From Camellia lanceoleosa (taxonomy: Eukaryota; Streptophyta; Magnoliopsida; Ericales; Theaceae), in assembly GCA_025200525.1 (NCBI GenBank), contig CM045763.1:59413530-59477529 (forward strand): 64,000 bases of DNA. Reading direction: 5' to 3'. The notes beneath the pieces were generated by a model that saw only the letters and a list, made by a program, of their open reading frames with translations, was not told where the DNA came from and did not search any database. Positions 59,268 through 64,000 of this stretch are shown in pieces. The stretch's first letter is position 1. Each line of letters opens with the position of its first letter. Made by a program: the position numbers and the translations under genes.

Positions 59268-61071
59268 AAAAAGGATTTATAACATTTTATACCCTTAAAC
59301 TATCACTAAATTGTTTACTTAATCCCTAACTATCGATTGAATCTATTAAGCCCCTAAAGTATATAGATCAAAATCTATTTAGTTCCTAAACTATTGATTA
59401 AATTTATTAAGTTCTAAAATATTTAAATCAAACCTATTTAGTCGTTGAAAGGGTTACAAAAATAAAATATAAGTTCATAAGTATTATAAATTAGTAAAAA
59501 ATCATATGTAGTTAAAATTTTATTTTTTAAAAAAATCTTAAATTTTTATTTTGTTTTTGAGAAGCAAATGTTAGCTGCTATGGTGAATTTTCTTTATAAG
59601 GATAATGATAATTATTTATAATATTTTCTTACTTATCTTCTAAAATGACTACGTGTGTTGTCTTTGTCTAATATTATATGTTAGATTTCATTTATTATTT
59701 CTAATTGATTGTTTTTATATTTTTTGCTATGTACTTTTTATAATTTAATTAATATATTATTTTTTCTGACATGGATAGGCCCATAAAGGCCACGGCTCAC
59801 AGCGAACAAGCCCAAGCCTACCATTTGGATCCCATTACATAACCCGGTTGGTAAAGTCCATGACAAATAAATAATCGACATGAAGGGCCAATGGCACTTT
59901 CGGACATATGGCGATGCAGATGTGCCACATCAATGCACAAAGATCTCCAAAGTTATTGTCACAACACATCACCATTAATGCAGCCCATCACAGCATTTAT
60001 TGCGACAACACCCCTCAGCCGGAACGGCGCCCCTTACCCTGAACAAGGTAAGCTACAGCACAGGCTGGAGACGAGAGGGGCACGTCGGAAGGGACAGTGA
60101 AATGATTACCAAAGAATATAAGCAAGCATCGAAGACAAGAAGAAGGTTAAGCTTTTCTAACTCCAATCTCTCTGTACATACTTTATCTCCTTTCCTACTT
60201 GCTAATTTGCTCGTCGGAGGGTTCGCTGGGGGACTACCCCGATTCCCACTGAACTTACTTGCAGGTCATCTAGTGGGCCCCACACTCAAAGCGTGGGCTC
60301 GAGGAGCTTGGATCGGTCTAGCTCATCTACCGAAGGAATCAGTATCATCATTTTCTATTATTATTTGTAGCAAAATGTTATTTTTAAATTATCTACATTT
60401 TTTCAATATATCTAATACTTATATAATTTTATTAGTAAGATTGAAAAATCAAACTCTAATACTAATTTAATACACAACGAAAAAAAAACTTTTTAAAGAC
60501 AAAATAAAAATAATTTTTTTTAATAATAAAATTTTAATTAGGTAAGGACTTTTATTAATTTATAATCCTTATGTGCATATATTTTAATTTTGTAATCTTT
60601 TTAGGGACTAAATATGTTTAAATTAAATATTTTAGGGCTTTAATAGATTTAATCGATAGTTTGAAGACTAAATAAACTTTGATTCATATATTTTAGGGGT
60701 ATTTACCAATCAGTCCTATTAACTAGACTTATTTACCTACAGGTCCTAACTAATAAATTTAATACTATAAAAATAAGAGATTGATAAATTTATCACTATA
60801 AATTTATTCATAAAAACAAAGAGACTGATAAATTTATCACTATAAATTTATTCATAAAAATAAAAGACTGATAAATTTATCTTTATCACTTATATCTTTA
60901 TCACTTAATAAATTTATCAATAGGATTTAATGGGTAATAAGTCTCAAAAGTAGAACATATTGGTAGTTTATCCTATATTTTAGGGATCTACTAGACTCAT
61001 TGATAGTTCATGACTAAATATATAATTTCGTGATAGTTTAGAGATAGAAAGTAGAGTAAACCCTTTTAAGA
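59268..61071. mobile_element. TIR element nested in the foldback MITE
   Basis: Left arm AAAAAGGATTTATAACATTT then ACCCTTAAACTATCACTAAA; right arm inward AAAAGGGTTTACTCTACTTT then TCTCTAAACTATCACGAAAT. Arms continue for about 100 bp (CTAACTATCGATTGAATCTA against GAACTATCAATGAGTCTAGT). It contains the solo LTR at 59767-60350. Short GATAAATTTATCACTATAAA tandem words occur at 60760-60900. TTTTAA at both borders may be part of the duplication. Confidence 0.65.
59767..60350. mobile_element. Solo LTR with 5-bp target duplication
   Basis: TTTTC flanks both ends (59762-59766 and 60351-60355). The 584-bp segment starts TGACATGGATAGGCCCATAA and ends CAGTATCATCA. It is GC-richer than its surroundings and has gypsy-LTR style content (GTCGGAGGGTTCGCTGGGGG). 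No internal region remains, consistent with LTR-LTR recombination. ORFs crossing it are not genes. Confidence 0.82.
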
Positions 61072-61353
61072 ATGACTATCAATTTTTTGTAATACAAATA
61101 TAATTCAAATATATAATTACTGATATTCAATTATCTTATTTTTTTTATAAAAATATTATATTCAATAAATTTTAAAAAAATAAATATTTGAAATTATCCT
61201 AAATGAACCGACCACATTATTGTGTCTCAAATTGTCATTGATTTGAACTTAATCCAAGAACTTAAAAGCTCGTACTTTCGAGATAGGAAAAGCAGGCACA
61301 TACTCTTTTTTTTTTTTTTATAAAGTATAATTTGCTTTTTAACTTTTCTATGA

Positions 61354-61387
<34 letters not shown>

Positions 61388-61700
61388 AGGGCTAAATAAA
61401 TAATTTGGTGATAGTTTAGGGATAGAAAGTATAGTAAACTCTTTTAAGAATGACTATCAATTTTTTGTAATACAAATATGATTCAAATTTGTAATTACTG
61501 ATATTCAATTATCTTAATTTTTTATAAAAATATTATATTCAATAAGTTTTTAAAAAATAAACATTTGAAATTATGCTAAAATGAGCAGACCACATTATTG
61601 TCTCAAATTGTCATTGATTTGAACTTAATGCAAGAAGTTAAAAGCTCCTACTTTTGAGAGAGGAAAAGCGGGCAGATACTTTTTTATAAAAATAAATATA
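61010..61700. repeat. Tandem duplication, unit about 310 bp plus spacer
   Basis: 61010-61312 and 61390-61690 are near copies, sharing GTGATAGTTTAGRGATAGAA, AAGAATGACTATCAATTTTT, TGATATTCAATTATCTTA and CAAATTGTCATTGATTTGAA. The unit includes the right end of the nested TIR element and the right half of the foldback MITE. AT repeats separate the copies. Confidence 0.82.
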
Positions 61701-61877
61701 TATATATATATAATTTATTTTTGTAACTTTTCTGTGAAGAAGAAAAAAAAAAAAACAGAGCAATGGAGAACAATATAATAGTCCACTCATAATCTATTCA
61801 GCCCTTTCAATATTTGGACAGGCAGCTCATATTTTACTTAACAATATCTGCTTTATTTTTTAATGTAATTCTCTTAT

Positions 61878-62132
61878 GGAGTTTTCTTAGGTGTGCAACC
61901 CACAAAAGGTGTAAGTGGGTTGCACACCATGTGCCACTAACACAAAAGGTGTAAGTGTAAGGTGTAAGTGTAATATATAAGTGTAAGTGGAAGGTATAAA
62001 TGAAATGTATAAATTGCACACCATGTGCCACTTACACAAAAGGTGTAAGTGCAAGGTAAAAAAGGTGTAAGTGTAAGGTGTAAGTGAACACAAAAAGATG
62101 TAAGATGTAAGTTGCACACTATAGCATTACCC
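61878..62132. mobile_element. Mutator-like MITE with GTGTAAG minisatellite (copy B)
   Basis: Exact 9-bp duplications TTCTCTTAT (61869-61877, 62133-62141). Ends and interior match copy A at 20408-20659: GGAGTTTTCTTAGGTGTGCA left and GTTGCACACTATAGCATTAC right. ORFs on the minus strand (repeated YTYT and HLHL) are repeat artefacts. Confidence 0.87.
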
Positions 62133-62189
62133 TTCTCTTATATCAAGACCGAATAAGTAATTCTAAAAAAAAAAAAATTATTGAAAAGT

Positions 62190-62530
62190 CCCATTTAGGA
62201 GAGTGTTGATCTGAATGGTCTCCCGTTTTTTTTTTAATGAACCATTGAAGTCCTATTATGGGGGAATGTTATCTAGCAAGTCTTCTAGGGAAACGTGGTA
62301 TGGATTTTGGTGACAATTTTGCCCCGTTATTGATGGGGTGGCAAATTTAGCAGGGATTTTGAATTTCTTCAACAAAAATGATTTGTTCCCCTAAAAATAA
62401 TCCCCCTAATCCCCCTAATTTCCTTATTTGGAAAACTGTTTTTTTCTTGTTTTTTGTTTTCTTTTTTTTTTTTTTACTTAAATAGGCATTTAGGGGGATT
62501 TGGGGTCCCCCATTTCGGGGGACCTAGCAC
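62190..62530. other. Fragment related to the ACGACGTCGT elements
   Basis: AAATGATTTGTTCCCCTAAA then AATCCCCCTAATCCCCCTAA resemble the flank of the palindrome at 5878 and the CATTAGGGGGATT flank at 9625. The palindrome itself is not present. GGGGTCCCCCATTTCGGGGG lies near 62502. No gene. Confidence 0.4.
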
Positions 62531-62739
62531 GGCTGTTTCTTCAATCACATTTGGTGTTGTCCACATTTTTGGAAATAATAGATATGGACAAAATCTTTTT
62601 AGAGGTGGGGTGTAAATAATAAAGAGTGATTGATTAATAAGTTTCATATTTTAAACTTGTAATTTATATAGTCTCATATTTTTTTTTATTTAGTCTTTTT
62701 GAATGTGTAATAACTCATTTGTCTGTCACATTGGAGTGT

Positions 62740-63620
62740 ACATTTAGAAAAAAAAAAGTATACTAAAGAGTTTTTTAGTGTAATACCATACCTTTCACGT
62801 TAAAGTGTCACATTTGAAAAAAATACACTAAAGAGTTTTTAATTTTTTGTATAATGTCATATCATATCCACACGTTAAAATGTCATATGCCACGTATGAA
62901 AAAAAGTACATTAAATAATTTTATTTTTTTGAAGTGTCACATCATACCGGTCAAGTTGTCACGTTTGGGGAAAAGTACACTAAGGAGTTTTTATTTTTTT
63001 TGAATTGTCATATTATACTCGTCACGTTGTCACGTTTAGGAAAAATATATTAAGGAGTTTTTTAGTGTAACACCATACCTTTCACGTTAGAGTGTCACAT
63101 TTGAAAAAAATACACTAAAGAATTTTAAATTTTTTTATAATGTCACATCATATCCGTCACGTTGAAATGTCATATGCCACTTTTGAAAAAAAGTACACTA
63201 AAGAACTTTTATTTTTTTGAAGTGTCACATCACACCGGTCAAGTTGTCACGTTTAGGAAAATACACTAAGAAGTTTTTATTTTTTTTGAATTGTCATATT
63301 ATAATTGCCACGTTTAGAAAAAATACACTAAGAATTTTTTTTTAAGTGTCATATCATACCACCACATTGTCACGTTTGGGAAAAGTATACTAATGAGTTT
63401 TTAATTTTTTTTAAAGTGTTACATCATACTCGTCATGTTGTCATGTTTGAGAAAAGTACACTAAAAAGTTTTTATTTTTTTTGAAATGTTACATCATACC
63501 CACCATGTTGTCATATTTGAAAAAAGTACACTAAAGAGTTTTTAATTTTTTTTAGAGTGTCACATCATACCCGTTACGTTGTCACATTTGAAAAAAATAC
63601 ACTAAATTTTTTTTATAGTG
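62740..63620. repeat. Minisatellite, unit about 65-80 bp, about 13 copies
   Basis: Each unit carries TACACTAAAGAGTTTTT, a T-run, GTGTCACATCATACCC, GTCACGTTGTCACGTTTG and GAAAAAAGTA, with indels. Copies start near 62758, 62823, 62907, 62966, 63047, 63111, 63194, 63253, 63326, 63387, 63456, 63527 and 63598. No ORF and no CRISPR-like regular spacer. Confidence 0.88.
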
Positions 63621-64000
63621 TTACCTGAGATATATACATAAGAAAGAAAGAGTTACTTGAGATATTCTCATAGATTGTCACTACTCTTTATAAAAAACAA
63701 TCAAGTTGATCAAAATCCCTAACTACAAGATTAGGTCCTAATTATTATTTTTTTAAAAAAATTGATGATTTATTATTAAAATCATGCTTGCTGTTTATTT
63801 TTTAAAAAATAAATGTAATCTTATTACGTGATTAAGATATCCAATTAACTTATTTGATATGTCCCGATAGATTCTACTATATGAACAATTCAATTCATCA
63901 AATTAGGCCCGGAATAAGCCTCCCAAACTTATAGTAACCCCACGCCCTCTTCACACTGAAAAAGATTTATTTAACTGTATTTGCATTAAAAGCTCAATAA
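63621..64000. other. AT-rich DNA with a foldback-family fragment
   Basis: GATATGTCCCGATAGATTCT to GAACAATTCAATTCATCAAA (about 63857-63901) resembles one arm of the foldback family. No gene. Confidence 0.4.

Larger units (their letters stand above)
59105..61211. mobile_element. Foldback MITE split by a nested insertion
   Basis: The left half (59105-59267: CATCTGAATAGTTCACTCG, AATATTCATGTAAAAAATCA, GATAATTAGAAATTAGTAAT) and the right half (61072-61211) are inverted copies and match the 57703 family. They are separated by the 59268-61071 element. Its right half is repeated again at 61440-61610. Confidence 0.65.

Noticed and set aside
61834..62119. ORFs with YTYT/HLHL repeats
   Set aside because: Translation of the GTGTAAG minisatellite in a MITE.
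62740..63620. CRISPR-like direct repeats
   Set aside because: Unit length and sequence drift, there are no unique spacers of constant size, no cas genes, and the context is eukaryotic.

Overview
This window is nuclear DNA of a eudicot plant. The evidence is GT-AG introns in AT-rich non-coding DNA, two recognisable plant genes (an arabinogalactan peptide and a MUT9-like/photoregulatory casein-kinase-I-type kinase), and dense plant transposon families (Ty1/copia, Ty3/gypsy, LINE, SINE, Mutator-like, Tourist/Harbinger-like, hAT-like). There is no operon-like layout and no CRISPR array, and I found no rRNA or genuine tRNA gene. The species cannot be named from the sequence alone.

Layout. 1-4745: 5' half of a decayed Ty3/gypsy element on the minus strand (LTR, primer-binding-like site, gag, protease), preceded by a palindrome-rich CGCTCGAGCG array. 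4.9-10.5 kb: terminal-inverted-repeat (TIR) elements, several carrying the palindrome AAAACGACGTCGTTTT, and a duplicated block upstream of the first gene. 10507-11871: a two-exon arabinogalactan peptide gene, plus strand. 12-21 kb: MITEs, a nested TIR element, CACTA-like subterminal repeats and a 944-bp tandem duplication. 21.75-35.2 kb: the kinase gene, plus strand, with 16 coding exons, a non-coding first exon and a 3'-UTR intron. Its catalytic domain is intact, but exon lengths and reading frames show two lesions in the C-terminal part. 35.8-43.2 kb: a deletion-derived copia element, foldbacks, and a non-coding gypsy-type element with two tandem arrays. 43.86-52.51 kb: an LTR-to-LTR Ty1/copia element, decayed, carrying a SINE in its leader and a MITE in its reverse transcriptase. 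52.5-64 kb: AT-rich DNA with foldback and Mutator-like elements, a possible gene-capturing element, a triple nest containing a solo LTR, and a long minisatellite.

The two genes have no evident functional link. One encodes a small GPI-anchored cell-surface glycopeptide. The other encodes a nuclear-type Ser/Thr kinase whose family acts in light signalling and histone H3 phosphorylation. Most of the remaining information is insertion history: four Mutator-like insertions have exact 9-bp target duplications, and for two of them a related duplicated sequence nearby shows a full or approximate empty site.

No clearly new multi-gene system was seen. The points most worth following are the kinase lesions, the disrupted promoter duplication at the arabinogalactan gene, the element at 58.1-59.0 kb with an exon-like ORF and splice donor, and the recurrent ACGACGTCGT palindromes. 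All boundaries were read by eye; no alignment or database search was run.
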